Positions 54,302 through 63,600 are shown, counted from the first letter of the stretch. The stretch: 64,000 nt of DNA from Candidatus Gastranaerophilales bacterium (GCA_944324455.1 CALUWJ010000006.1:1-64000), one strand, 5' to 3'. Translations and numbers: made by a program. Notes: generated by a model from the sequence alone, not told the origin.

Positions 54302-54673
54302 TTATTCATTTTCACGACTTTTATCTAAAGACAAAAAATTTACAATACCGTCTGTTAATTTTGAAAAAATATCTTTAGTAAAATCAAACGCTTCATCAAA
54401 TATACTTTTATTATCATTATTTTCTGCAGTGTCAAATTCATCTTTTATTGAAGCAATTGTATTTTCTATGTCTTCAGTGAGTTTTGCTTTTTTATCCTCT
54501 TTTGGTGCCATATCGTCATTTTTATAAGGCATACCATTCTTTCTTGTAAAAAAAGTTGTAAATGAACCCCTATCCAAAGTATCGTTGTCGGTTTTATTTG
54601 TATTTCCAGCTCCTTGCATTGATGATGTTTTACTAAATTTAATACTATCTATTCTACCTGTTATCATGCTCAT
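54302..54673 (-). CDS. hypothetical protein, acidic
   Basis: 123 aa, Asp/Glu/Lys-rich; helical C-terminal half (FDEAFDFTKDIFSKLTDGIVNFLSLD). No signal peptide or known domain. ATG 54673 is 3 nt from GGAG and ATG 54667 is 9 nt from it, so 54667 may be the true start (MITGRIDSIKFSK). It lies in a run of small minus-strand genes after tuf. Confidence 0.65.
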   Translation of the reverse strand: MSMITGRIDSIKFSKTSSMQGAGNTNKTDNDTLDRGSFTTFFTRKNGMPYKNDDMAPKEDKKAKLTEDIENTIASIKDEFDTAENNDNKSIFDEAFDFTKDIFSKLTDGIVNFLSLDKSRENE

Positions 54674-54784
54674 TCTCTCCCTATATAAATTTTTGCTGAT
54701 TACTATTAATAAAAAAAAATTTTATATAAAAAATTGATATTTTTTATATAATAATGTTACATAAATTAATAAACATAAAAACAA

Positions 54785-54817
54785 GGGGACAGAAAAACAA
54801 ATCTCCGCCCCCTCATT
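54785..54817 (-). terminator. candidate terminator after the DUF378 gene
   Basis: On the minus strand GAGGGG ... CCCCTT with a ~20-base loop followed by TTTTTA. The pairing includes a wobble or mismatch, so this is moderate. Confidence 0.45.
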
Positions 54818-54821
54818 TTTA

Positions 54822-55049
54822 TTAGCAATTATAATGTGAACATTCGCCTTCTTCTCTTATTGAGAATACAAAGTATCCGACAGCAGACAAACCGACAAGC
54901 GTATAGATTATTCTTGCCATTGCAGTCATGTCTCCAAATAAGAAACCAACAAGATCAAAATTAAATGCGCCAATCAAACCCCAATTTAGAGCTCCAATCA
55001 ATACAAGCGAATAACATACCCATTTAAAAATACTCATAAGTGTGTTCAT
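54822..55049 (-). CDS. DUF378-family small membrane protein
   Basis: 75 aa from ATG 55049, which has AAGGAG 8 nt upstream; the longer frame to 55133 is not used. Two membrane helices are joined by the family signature GALNWGLIGAFNFDLVGFLFG, then ARIIYTLVGLSAVGYFVFS. This matches the YuzA/DUF378 family of inner-membrane proteins of unknown function. The C-terminus carries two cysteines (GECSHYNC). Confidence 0.88.
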   Translation of the reverse strand: MNTLMSIFKWVCYSLVLIGALNWGLIGAFNFDLVGFLFGDMTAMARIIYTLVGLSAVGYFVFSIREEGECSHYNC

Positions 55050-55107
55050 GATATTTTCTCCTTTTCCATTGATATTATCAAGGAGATTTATTTCAAAATT
55101 AATAGAC

Positions 55108-55145
55108 AAAAGTGCAGTATCAGCTATATCCAATACTGCACTTTT
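55108..55145 (-). terminator. terminator of the ETAGT peptide gene
   Basis: 13-bp stem AAAAGTGCAGTAT/ATACTGCACTTTT with a 12-base loop, 18 bp after the stop of the gene at 55164 on the minus strand. Confidence 0.8.
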
Positions 55146-55163
55146 TTAAATGTTTCAATTTAT

Positions 55164-55370
55164 CTATGCCATTGTGCTAAAAGAGCCTCCACCACCTGAA
55201 GATGAAGGAGAAGAAGGTGAAGAATTGCTTGCTATTGTTCCTGCTGTTTCAGCCGTTTGAGTAAATAAAGGCTTCGGTTGAGCTTGAGCTAAAGTGCCCG
55301 CTGTTTCAGCTTTTGGCATATCTTCTTTTTTTTGTAAATTTTGCGAATTGAGATTAATTGAAGCATCCAT
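55164..55370 (-). CDS. small protein with ETAGT repeats and Gly-rich C-terminus
   Basis: 68 aa, no known domain. The motif AETAGT occurs twice (KAETAGTLAQ and TAETAGTIAS), 19 residues apart, and the C-terminus is Ser/Pro/Gly-rich ending GGGGSFSTMA. There is no cysteine and no signal peptide. A purine-rich AAAGGA precedes the ATG and a terminator follows. It is a single-gene unit between the DUF378 gene and a glycosyltransferase. The repeated core and the C-terminal Gly run look like a peptide that is exported or processed, but this is inference. Confidence 0.65.
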   Translation of the reverse strand: MDASINLNSQNLQKKEDMPKAETAGTLAQAQPKPLFTQTAETAGTIASNSSPSSPSSSGGGGSFSTMA

Positions 55371-55459
55371 CTTTGTTTTCTCTTTCCTTTAAACTAAAAA
55401 CTTTCTTATTAGCTATATTCCACAAAATTTTTAATTTCAAACCTATCTTTTTAAAAAAA

Positions 55460-56191
55460 TTACAATTTTGAAAATAAACTATAATAAAATATGCAATAAA
55501 TTGCCCTTAAGCCGTCTTTTGGCTTGATTTTTTTGCCGTCTTTATATCCTCGCGGGTTATAACTTATAGGACATTCTGATATTTTAAATTTTTCTTTTGC
55601 AATATAAATAGTAATTTCAGGCTCAAAGCCAAAACAATTTTCTTTTAGTTTTGGCGCAATTTTTTTAATCACATCAGATTTAAATAACTTATAACAAGTT
55701 TCCATATCGGTTAAATTTAAACCTGCAAACAAATTTGTTAAACTTGTTAGAAATTTATTTATAAAAGTGTGCCCTAAAAACAAATTATTATTTTGTTTTT
55801 TTTCAAGATATCTTGAACCATAACAAACATCTAAATTATTTTTCGTTAATTTTTTTAAAAGTGCTAAATAATCAATCGGATTATATTCTTCATCTGCGTC
55901 TTGAATTGCTATATAATCGCCTTTTGCATATAAAAACCCGGTCTTAAGAGCAGCGCCTTTGCCTTTATTTTTATCATGGCAAATTAATTTAACATCATTA
56001 TTATTTTTACATATTTCTTTAACTATATTTGATGATAAATCAATAGAAGCATCATCAACTACAATAATTTCAATTTTTATATTATTGTTTTTAATAAAAT
56101 TTTCATTTTTTAGTGCAAAAATTTTTTCAATCGTTTTCTTGATTGTTTTTTCTTCATTATAAACAGGCACAATTATATTCAATATTTTCAT
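55460..56191 (-). CDS. family 2 glycosyltransferase (dolichol-phosphate-mannose synthase type)
   Basis: 243 aa from ATG 56191 (the earlier TTG at 56209 is less likely). ILNIIVPVYNEEKTIKKT starts the GT-A fold; IEIIVVDDASIDLSSN, DKNKGKGAALKTGF, IAIQDADEEYNP (the metal-binding DAD) and CYGSRYL are typical of the DPM1/GtrB-like group. It likely adds a sugar to a lipid carrier or a membrane-linked acceptor. There are no transmembrane helices. TAAAAT is 7 nt before the ATG. Confidence 0.88.
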   Translation of the reverse strand: MKILNIIVPVYNEEKTIKKTIEKIFALKNENFIKNNNIKIEIIVVDDASIDLSSNIVKEICKNNNDVKLICHDKNKGKGAALKTGFLYAKGDYIAIQDADEEYNPIDYLALLKKLTKNNLDVCYGSRYLEKKQNNNLFLGHTFINKFLTSLTNLFAGLNLTDMETCYKLFKSDVIKKIAPKLKENCFGFEPEITIYIAKEKFKISECPISYNPRGYKDGKKIKPKDGLRAIYCIFYYSLFSKL

Positions 56192-56198
56192 AAAAAAA

Positions 56199-56204
56199 AT
56201 TTTA
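56199..56204 (-). promoter_or_regulatory. -10 element of the GT2 gene, possible leaderless start
   Basis: TAAAAT on the minus strand, ending 7 nt before ATG 56191. TATAAA (56206-56201) is an alternative at 9 nt. Confidence 0.35.
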
Positions 56205-56292
56205 TACAATTCAAGCTGTTCTTGGCAAAAAATAAATATATCGTAAAAAATTAATAAGATTATATTCTATTGTTTTTTATTTAAATAACTTG

Positions 56293-56298
56293 TATTAT
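56293..56298 (+). promoter_or_regulatory. -10 element of fixC, possible leaderless start
   Basis: TATTAT ending 7 nt before ATG 56306; no Shine-Dalgarno. Confidence 0.4.
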
Positions 56299-56305
56299 TA
56301 ATATT

Positions 56306-57622
56306 ATGGATATAAATTACAATACAGACGTTATAGTTGTAGGGGCAGGTCCTTGCGGAATAAGTACTGCTATTGAAATTGCTCAAGCAGGTAAAAAAGT
56401 TGTTTTATTAGATAGAGCAAAATATATAGGCTCAAAAAATATGTATGGCGGTGCTATATATAAAACAGCTCTAAAAGAAATATTCCAAGATGATTTCAAC
56501 ACTCTGCCATACGAAAGAATAATAAACTCACACAGCTGGGCTTTTTTAAATAATACAGGTTCTGTTTGTATTACATATCAAGACGATGAAAATAAAGAAG
56601 CTTATGCAGTCAAAAGATCCTCTCTTGAAAAATGGATGATAGATATAGCAAAAAAAAGAGGGGTTTACTTTGCACCAAATACATTGGTAAAAAATCTTAT
56701 TCAACAAAATGGCTATGTTGTTGGTGTTGAAACAGAACTGGAAAAATACTATGCTCCAATTGTAATTTTGGCCGATGGAGTAAATTCTCTTTTAGCTAAA
56801 GAACTTAATTTAAGAGAAAAATATGAACCAAAAGATGTTATTTTATCAGTAAAAGAAACAATTAAACTCGATAAAAAAACAATTGAAGAAAGATTTAATT
56901 TAAAAGACGACCTTACAAATGGTGTTGTAAAAATGCTTCTTGGAAATCCTGAAGGTGTTAAAAACATCTTTATGATGGGCTTTTTATATACCTTTAAAGA
57001 TACAATAATGCTTGGAGTTGGAGCCAATTTAGCTGATTTAGTTAAAAATAAGATTAACATAAATGATTTATTGGAATATTTAAAACAACATAACGATATT
57101 CAACCCCTAATTAAAGATGGTCAATCGCTTGAATATAGCGCACATTTAATTCCTGAAACAGGATACAATAAAATGCCAAAATTGACCGGCAACGGGGTAA
57201 TAATCGCAGGGGATGCTGCAGGGTTCGTTAATAGTATTCATTTTGAAGGAACAAATTATGCGCTAATTTCAGGCAAATTAGCAGGAAAAACGGCAGTCAA
57301 TGCGCTAAATAACAATAATTATTCGCAAGGCTATTTATCTTTATACAAAAAAGAACTTGATAAATCATTTATTTTAAAAGATTTATATACATATAGAAAT
57401 ATACTAAACAGATTATATGATAGACGCGGTTCGCTTATGAATTATTATCCTAAAAAAATGAAAGAATTTTTTGATATAATCACAAGTGCAAATTGTAAAT
57501 CAAAAAGCGTTCAATTCAAAAATTATTTTTTAAGTTTTCTAAAAGATAGGAATATTAATGAGCTCATAAAAGATGGCTATATGGCATTTAGGTGCGTTTT
57601 AGATATATTTTTTGGAAGATAA
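56306..57622 (+). CDS. fixC: FixC-type flavoprotein (ETF-quinone oxidoreductase family)
   Basis: 438 aa FAD protein. DVIVVGAGPCGISTAIEIAQAGKKVVLLD is the FAD-binding start; GSKNMYGGAIY and the second FAD block GVIIAGDAAGFVNSIHFEGTNYA are typical of the FixC/ETF-QO family. It passes electrons from electron-transfer flavoprotein to quinone or, in Fix systems, to the ferredoxin side. The next gene is fixX. fixA and fixB are not adjacent. Confidence 0.88.
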   Translation: MDINYNTDVIVVGAGPCGISTAIEIAQAGKKVVLLDRAKYIGSKNMYGGAIYKTALKEIFQDDFNTLPYERIINSHSWAFLNNTGSVCITYQDDENKEAYAVKRSSLEKWMIDIAKKRGVYFAPNTLVKNLIQQNGYVVGVETELEKYYAPIVILADGVNSLLAKELNLREKYEPKDVILSVKETIKLDKKTIEERFNLKDDLTNGVVKMLLGNPEGVKNIFMMGFLYTFKDTIMLGVGANLADLVKNKININDLLEYLKQHNDIQPLIKDGQSLEYSAHLIPETGYNKMPKLTGNGVIIAGDAAGFVNSIHFEGTNYALISGKLAGKTAVNALNNNNYSQGYLSLYKKELDKSFILKDLYTYRNILNRLYDRRGSLMNYYPKKMKEFFDIITSANCKSKSVQFKNYFLSFLKDRNINELIKDGYMAFRCVLDIFFGR

Positions 57623-57625
57623 AAT

Positions 57626-57922
57626 ATGGAAAATAATACAAATAAAAAATCAATACAAGACAAATTAACAACTATTAAGTATAATTGTGATAATAAAACA
57701 CACTTAAAAGTTAATCAAAAAAAATGTGCAAAATGCAAAGATAAACCTTGCACTATGATATGTCCGGCTAGTGTCTATAGCGTAGATGAAAACACAAACG
57801 AAATAATAGTGCAATATGAAAACTGCCTGGAGTGCGGTGCTTGCAGGTTAGCTTGCCCAAAAGGCGCAATTGATTGGAATTATCCCTCATCAGGTTGCGG
57901 TGTAATTTTTAAAAACAGTTAA
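57626..57922 (+). CDS. fixX: FixX-type ferredoxin
   Basis: 98 aa. The cluster motifs KCAKCKDKPCTMICPA and YENCLECGACRLACPKGAI match FixX-like ferredoxins; the C-terminal GCGVIFKNS is also typical. It is the electron partner of FixC, 3 bp upstream. The N-terminal ~25 residues are Asn/Lys-rich. Confidence 0.9.
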   Translation: MENNTNKKSIQDKLTTIKYNCDNKTHLKVNQKKCAKCKDKPCTMICPASVYSVDENTNEIIVQYENCLECGACRLACPKGAIDWNYPSSGCGVIFKNS

Positions 57923-57940
57923 TATTCACAAGGAGCAAAT

Positions 57941-58390
57941 ATGGAAAATCAATATTTTTCAAGATGGTATGATAAAGATCCCGTACTTTCTATGTCAATG
58001 AGAACCCTTGCAAACTCATCCGATGAAAGACAAATTGCAGTTGCGCTAAATTTAATCAAAGTAATAATTGAACATAATATCCAAGATAACAAATACGAAA
58101 ATGTTGAAGATATTATGTCAGCAGTTGAAGATGGCAGAATACAACGCGGACATTCTCGCTGGTATGATATTGATTCAACGGTAAGAACAGCTATACAAAT
58201 GCTTGAAAAATGCCCCCCTGATACAAAGAAAAAAGTTGCAATAGACATGGCTCAAATTGTTATTGAAAAAATCATCCAAGATGAAGATAAAGAAGAACTG
58301 GAAAGAGAAGAACAAGAAGAACAACAAGAAATAGATGGAAAAATAATTGATTTTGATTTAGATAAAGCACTAGAAGAAGAAAATGAATGA
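57941..58390 (+). CDS. tandem-repeat helical protein (SRWYD repeats)
   Basis: 149 aa. Two ~45-residue repeats: the first (about 7-50) and the second (about 71-115) both start SRWYD, have an Asp two residues on, and end with IQD, with aligned helices between. The C-terminal 35 residues are acidic (Glu-rich). No known domain recognised. An AAGGAG Shine-Dalgarno lies 8 nt before the ATG. The end overlaps the TPR gene by 8 bp, so they should be co-expressed and may interact. Confidence 0.8.
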   Translation: MENQYFSRWYDKDPVLSMSMRTLANSSDERQIAVALNLIKVIIEHNIQDNKYENVEDIMSAVEDGRIQRGHSRWYDIDSTVRTAIQMLEKCPPDTKKKVAIDMAQIVIEKIIQDEDKEELEREEQEEQQEIDGKIIDFDLDKALEEENE

Positions 58391-59318
58391 TACTGAAAGA
58401 TTTGACAATCTTCAAACTACGGTTAAAATAAATCCTAAAAATTTCCAAGCAAGACGTGAATTAATAATGATGTGTTTGGATTTAGGATTTGAAAAAGCTG
58501 CCCTATCTCACATTAAATATTTATTAAAAATTTTTCCTGATGACGCAAATTTATATTTTAATACAGGCATTTGCTGGGAAAAATTAAAAGACATTGATAA
58601 AGCCATCGCAGCTTATAAAAAAGCGGTTGAACTAAAATCAGACGAACCAGATTTTTTATATAATTTAGCACTGTGCTACGAAGAAAAAGGCGAAATAGAT
58701 TTAGCATTAGAAAATTTTAAAAAAGTTATTTATTACAAAAACGAAGACGCTAACGCTTTTTTTTCAATCGGCATTCTATATTCCAAAAAAAACGATCCAA
58801 AAACAGCAATAAAGTGCTTTAAAAAAGCAATAGAATACAATTATAGTGATTATTTTGCTCATTTTTACTTGGCTGAAGAATACAAAAAAATAAATGAAAT
58901 TGATTTTGCACTTGTTGAATATCGAAAAGTTTTGGAATTATCTCCTGATTATTCTTGGGCATATTATAATATCGCACAAATTTATTGGGAATTAAAAAGA
59001 CTGGATGACGCTGTTATTATGCTCAAAAAAACCATTGAAAAAAACCCAAAAGACTTTGAAGCATATAAACTTCTGGCTCAAATTTTAATAAAAGAAAACA
59101 AACAAGATGAAGCTCTTGAAATCCTATCAGAAGTCAGCGAAAAAGTAGAAAATGGCGACATATATTATTTAATGTCCAAAATATTTGAAATTGATGAAGA
59201 TAAAAATTCTCAACTTGACTGTTTGGAACTTGCGCTGGATAATAAAAACACTCTAACATTTAACCCAACAGCAGTAAATGCTGAATATAAAGAACTAAAA
59301 AATGCAAGCAAAAATTAA
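58383..59318 (+). CDS. tetratricopeptide repeat protein
   Basis: 311 aa made almost entirely of TPR motifs (NLYFNTGICWEKLKDIDKAIAAYKKAVELK, DFLYNLALCYEEKGEIDLALENFKKVI and others), roughly seven repeats. There is no signal peptide, so it is a cytoplasmic scaffold for protein interactions. It overlaps the SRWYD gene upstream by 8 bp and dprA downstream by 17 bp, forming a tightly packed unit with dprA, topA and aroE. Confidence 0.9.
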   Translation: MNDTERFDNLQTTVKINPKNFQARRELIMMCLDLGFEKAALSHIKYLLKIFPDDANLYFNTGICWEKLKDIDKAIAAYKKAVELKSDEPDFLYNLALCYEEKGEIDLALENFKKVIYYKNEDANAFFSIGILYSKKNDPKTAIKCFKKAIEYNYSDYFAHFYLAEEYKKINEIDFALVEYRKVLELSPDYSWAYYNIAQIYWELKRLDDAVIMLKKTIEKNPKDFEAYKLLAQILIKENKQDEALEILSEVSEKVENGDIYYLMSKIFEIDEDKNSQLDCLELALDNKNTLTFNPTAVNAEYKELKNASKN

Positions 59319-60438
59319 CCAATTAAAACTAAATACCCTTGATAAAATTGAAAAAGCTAAATATTACTGCGCTTTTAGCTTTTTATTCATCAGACCGCTA
59401 TTTAAAGCAAAACTCTTTGAATATTTTGATTATGACATAAAAAGAGCATTTGAACTAAACAGTGAAGATTTAAAAAATATATCAGATTATTATGATATTG
59501 CTATTCCTAAAAATATTTTAAAAAAGATAGATGAGCTTGATATAGATAAATGCTATAATGAAGCTTTCGAAGATAGTGAAATTAAACTTTTAACTTATGA
59601 AGATGATATTTACCCAAAATATTTAAAAGAAATACCCGATTTTCCATTATCTTTATTTTACAAAGGAAATTTAGATGAAATAGATTTTAATTATGCACTG
59701 GCGGTTGTCGGCTCAAGAAATGCTTCAATGCAAGCAAAAATTGCACTTGATAATATTATTTCAGGCTTTATGGGGACAAATATAACCATAATTTCAGGGC
59801 TTGCTTATGGCATTGATACACAAGCTCATTTAAGCGCATTAAATAATAATTTAAAAACCATTGCAGTTATAGGAAGCGGATTAGATATAATTTATCCGTC
59901 TTCAAACAAAAAATTATTTTATGATATAGTAAATAATAACGGCGCAATTTTGAGCGAATATCCTCTAAAAACAAAACCTTTAGCTCAAAATTTTCCGCAA
60001 AGAAATAGAATAGTAACGGGGTTATCAAAAGGAACGCTCGTTGGAGAAGCAAGACTTAAATCAGGTGCAATGATTAGCGCTAATTTAACTCTTGAATACA
60101 ATAGAGAACTTATGTGTATCCCCGGAAACATCACAAACCCGAACACAGAAGGAATATATCATTTAATCAAGACAGGAGCTGCCATAGCTACAAATTCAAA
60201 AGATGTTTTAGAGCAAATGAATTGGGAGATAAAAAAACAAAAAAAAGAAGATATTACATCCAATTTAGATGATTTACAAAAAAAGATATTAGAAAGTATA
60301 TCTCTTGACCCAAAAACATTTGATGAAATAATAGATGATATAAAAGAAGATATTTCCATGGTAATGGCTTCTTTAACACAATTAGAATTATTAGGTATAA
60401 TCAAGCAATCAGCAAACAAATATTATAAATGTATATAG
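59302..60438 (+). CDS. dprA: DNA processing protein DprA
   Basis: 378 aa. DprA loads RecA on incoming single-stranded DNA in natural transformation. The Rossmann-like core has VVGSRNAS, ISGLAYGIDTQAH, GSGLDIIYPSSNKKL and QRNRIVTGLSKGTLVGEA; a short winged-helix-like region closes the C-terminus (about 315-378). The gene overlaps the TPR gene and is followed by topA after 7 bp, the common dprA-topA order. Confidence 0.95.
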   Translation: MQAKINQLKLNTLDKIEKAKYYCAFSFLFIRPLFKAKLFEYFDYDIKRAFELNSEDLKNISDYYDIAIPKNILKKIDELDIDKCYNEAFEDSEIKLLTYEDDIYPKYLKEIPDFPLSLFYKGNLDEIDFNYALAVVGSRNASMQAKIALDNIISGFMGTNITIISGLAYGIDTQAHLSALNNNLKTIAVIGSGLDIIYPSSNKKLFYDIVNNNGAILSEYPLKTKPLAQNFPQRNRIVTGLSKGTLVGEARLKSGAMISANLTLEYNRELMCIPGNITNPNTEGIYHLIKTGAAIATNSKDVLEQMNWEIKKQKKEDITSNLDDLQKKILESISLDPKTFDEIIDDIKEDISMVMASLTQLELLGIIKQSANKYYKCI

Positions 60439-60445
60439 GTTAATT

Positions 60446-62734
60446 ATGGCAACTAAAACTAAAACAAAAGAAGAAAAATCTCAAAAAACACTTGTAATAG
60501 TAGAGTCTCCCGCTAAATCAAAAACTATTGGCAAAATTCTTGGCAATAACTACATAATACAAGCTTCAATGGGCCATGTTAGAGATTTGGCTTCCAAAGG
60601 TCTTGGTTTTGATATAGAAAATAATTTTAAACCGACATTTGAAGTAATACCCGAAAAGAAAAAGGTAATAAATGAATTAAATAAAATAGCAAAAACAGTT
60701 GATAGAATCTATCTTGCATCAGACCCTGATAGAGAAGGAGAAGCTATTGCTTGGCATGTGAAAGAATGTCTTAAATTCCCTGAAGATAAAATTTTTAGAA
60801 TAGTTTTTAATGAAATAACACCCCATGCAATCAAAGATGCTGTTGCTAATTATCATCAAATTGATATGCTAAAAGTTGAAGCACAAAAAACAAGACAAAT
60901 TTTAGATAAACTTGTTGGTTTTAAAATTAGCCCTATTTTATGGGATAAAATGAAAAATTATAAGCTTTCAGCAGGTCGTGTGCAATCAGTTGCCCTTAAA
61001 ATGATTTGCGAAAGAGAAGATGAAATTGAAGCATTTATTCCTCAAGAATATTGGAGCTTAGATGCCTTATTAAACAAAAAAGATAAAAAAGATTTTGATT
61101 TCAGCGCACAATTATCAAGAATAATCAAAAACAATAAAGACGAGAGGCTTGAAATTAAAAACAAAGAAGAAATTGATGAAATTTTAAAAAATCTTAAAAA
61201 TGCAAAATATATTGTATCAAAAATTACTCCAAGAGATACAACCAGAAAACCTCAAGCGCCATTTATAACTTCAACCCTACAAAGAGAAGCAAGTTCAAAA
61301 TTAGGTTATGGTGTATCTAAAACCATGCAAATAGCACAAAAACTATATGAAGGTATAGATTTAGGCGATGGCTCTGTTGGTTTAATAACCTATATGAGAA
61401 CAGATTCAACAAGAATTTCTGATGATGCTCAAATTGCAGCAAAAGAATATATTATTGAAAACTATGGAAATGAATATTACCCTGATAGCCCCAATATTTA
61501 TGCCAAGAAAAAACAAAATACCCAAGATGCGCACGAAGCAATTCGCCCGTCTTATATAGATAAAACCCCTGAAAGCATTAAAAAATATTTAACAAGTGAA
61601 CAATATAAGCTCTATAAACTAATCTGGGAAAGGTTTATGGCTTCACAAATGGCAAATGCAAAGGTTAAAAATTTAACCGTTGATATTACCGCAGATAAAT
61701 ACATCTTTAAAATGGGTTCATCAAAATTTGTTTTTGACGGTTTTACCAAAATTTACGCTGATACAGAAGATGTTGTTGCCCAAAAATTCCCAACATTAGA
61801 AGTTGGAGATGAACTAAATCTTAAAAAATTAATACCTGAGCAACATTTTACTCAACCGCCCTCCAGATATTCTGAAGCAAGTTTGGTTAAACAATTAGAA
61901 GAATATGGTATAGGAAGACCGTCGACTTATGCCCCGATTATTACCAAAATTCAACAAAGAAATTACGTCGAAAAAATCGAAAATAAATCCTTAAAGCCAA
62001 CTCCTCTAGGTAGAGCGGTTTGCAAACAACTAAATGAAAATTTTGTTGACATTATGGATTACAAATTCACTGCCAAAATGGAATCATCTTTAGATGATAT
62101 AGCAGAAGACAAACAGAACAGCATTAAATTTTTGAATGATTTTTGGAAACCGTTCTCAAAAACTCTTGACGAAGCTCAAAAAAATATGAAAAGAGTAGAT
62201 GTTGAAACAGATAAAGTTTGCCCGAATTGCGGAAGAAAAATGGTTGTAAAATTATCTCGCTATGGTAAACAATTTTTAGCATGTTCAGGCTACCCCGAAT
62301 GTAAAACGGCACTCCCCATGGAAGGAGATAACAAAGATATACAAATCCCAGAAGATGAACCCACAGATAAAAAATGTGAAAAGTGTGGTTCTGATATGGT
62401 TATTAAAACAGGGCCGTATGGTAAATATTATCAATGTTTAAATGATAAATGCAAAAAAAGATTTTCTATTGTTGAATCATCAGGAGTTAAATGCCCTGAA
62501 TGTGAAAAAGCAGGCAGAGACGGAGAACTGGTGAAAAGAAAATCCCGCTATGGAACGTTTTTCTGGGGATGCTCTAAGTATCCCGATTGCACTTTTGCGC
62601 TCTGGGCAGAACCAACAGGCGAAAAATGTCCCGATTGCGGAAGTTTGTTAGTTAAAAAATATTTAAAAAGAGGCAATAAAATTGCCTGCTCAAATAAAAA
62701 CTGCAAATATTCAAGAGATATGGATGAAGAATAA
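60446..62734 (+). CDS. topA: DNA topoisomerase I
   Basis: 762 aa type IA topoisomerase. The N-terminal Toprim domain (TLVIVESPAKSKTIGKIL; SDPDREGEAIAWH) and the catalytic Tyr in YMRTDSTRIS are intact, with ARRTSQ-type central blocks such as SAGRVQSVAL. The C-terminus has four zinc-ribbon modules (CPNCGRK ... CSGYPEC; CEKCGSD ... CLNDKC; CPECEKAG ... CSKYPDC; CPDCGS ... CSNKNC). It relaxes negative supercoils. It follows dprA by 7 bp and overlaps aroE by one base. Confidence 0.97.
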   Translation: MATKTKTKEEKSQKTLVIVESPAKSKTIGKILGNNYIIQASMGHVRDLASKGLGFDIENNFKPTFEVIPEKKKVINELNKIAKTVDRIYLASDPDREGEAIAWHVKECLKFPEDKIFRIVFNEITPHAIKDAVANYHQIDMLKVEAQKTRQILDKLVGFKISPILWDKMKNYKLSAGRVQSVALKMICEREDEIEAFIPQEYWSLDALLNKKDKKDFDFSAQLSRIIKNNKDERLEIKNKEEIDEILKNLKNAKYIVSKITPRDTTRKPQAPFITSTLQREASSKLGYGVSKTMQIAQKLYEGIDLGDGSVGLITYMRTDSTRISDDAQIAAKEYIIENYGNEYYPDSPNIYAKKKQNTQDAHEAIRPSYIDKTPESIKKYLTSEQYKLYKLIWERFMASQMANAKVKNLTVDITADKYIFKMGSSKFVFDGFTKIYADTEDVVAQKFPTLEVGDELNLKKLIPEQHFTQPPSRYSEASLVKQLEEYGIGRPSTYAPIITKIQQRNYVEKIENKSLKPTPLGRAVCKQLNENFVDIMDYKFTAKMESSLDDIAEDKQNSIKFLNDFWKPFSKTLDEAQKNMKRVDVETDKVCPNCGRKMVVKLSRYGKQFLACSGYPECKTALPMEGDNKDIQIPEDEPTDKKCEKCGSDMVIKTGPYGKYYQCLNDKCKKRFSIVESSGVKCPECEKAGRDGELVKRKSRYGTFFWGCSKYPDCTFALWAEPTGEKCPDCGSLLVKKYLKRGNKIACSNKNCKYSRDMDEE

Positions 62735-63600
62735 TGGACAATAAACCCTATAAATTTGCGCTCATAGGATATCCTCTGGGGCACTCTCTAAGCCCAGTCA
62801 TATATAAGGCTGCTTTTAAAGACTTAGGAATAGATGGTTCTTATGAGCTTTTGGCAACTGAAAGCGAAGATTTGGTTAATCAAATTAAATATTTAAGAAC
62901 AAATAAATACTTTGGCTTCAATGTTACAATTCCTCATAAAGTTCCAACAACGCTATTTTTATCAGAATTTGACGAATATGTGGATTTAGTCGGTGCTGTA
63001 AATACAATCAAAATAAAAGACGATATGTCCTTATCAGGATATAATACGGATGTTTGGGGCTTTTTAGAAGCAATCCCGAAAGACATTTCTCTAAAAGGCA
63101 AAAAAGCTGCAATTTTAGGCACCGGTGGTGCTTCAAGAGCAGTTTGCGCAGGACTTTATAAAATGGGAATATCTGAAATTGATTTTTATACAAGGAACGT
63201 TATAAATTCAGCTCCCACAATTAAAACTCTAAGAGAAAAATTTAACACAATAAAAATTCAATCCATTCAAAATACATTAATGAATAGCCTTGAAGATGTT
63301 GATATTTTAGTTAATACAACTCCTTTAGGAATGAAAAATTATTCTGAAGATAATTGCCCTGTAAATGATAAATGCATTGAATCTTTACAAAAAAACGCAA
63401 TCGTGTATGATATTGTATATAATCCATTAAGAACTCCCTTAATTTCAAAAGCGATTATGTACAATAAAAAATATATATGCGGTTTGGATATGCTAATCTA
63501 TCAAGCACAAAGGGCTGTTGAAATTTGGTTTAATCAAAAACCTGATTTTAAAAATTTAAAAATAGCAGTTTTAGAGGAATTTTTAATCAACCAAAAATAA
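62734..63600 (+). CDS. aroE: shikimate dehydrogenase
   Basis: 288 aa. AroE reduces 3-dehydroshikimate in aromatic amino-acid synthesis. GYPLGHSLSPVIYKAAF, NVTIPHK (catalytic Lys), GAVNTIK, GYNTDVWGF, the NADP motif LGTGGASRAV and QAQRAVEIWF are all present. The ATG overlaps the topA stop (TAATG). pheA (1085) and tyrA (14955) are the other aromatic-pathway genes in the window. Confidence 0.95.
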   Translation: MDNKPYKFALIGYPLGHSLSPVIYKAAFKDLGIDGSYELLATESEDLVNQIKYLRTNKYFGFNVTIPHKVPTTLFLSEFDEYVDLVGAVNTIKIKDDMSLSGYNTDVWGFLEAIPKDISLKGKKAAILGTGGASRAVCAGLYKMGISEIDFYTRNVINSAPTIKTLREKFNTIKIQSIQNTLMNSLEDVDILVNTTPLGMKNYSEDNCPVNDKCIESLQKNAIVYDIVYNPLRTPLISKAIMYNKKYICGLDMLIYQAQRAVEIWFNQKPDFKNLKIAVLEEFLINQK

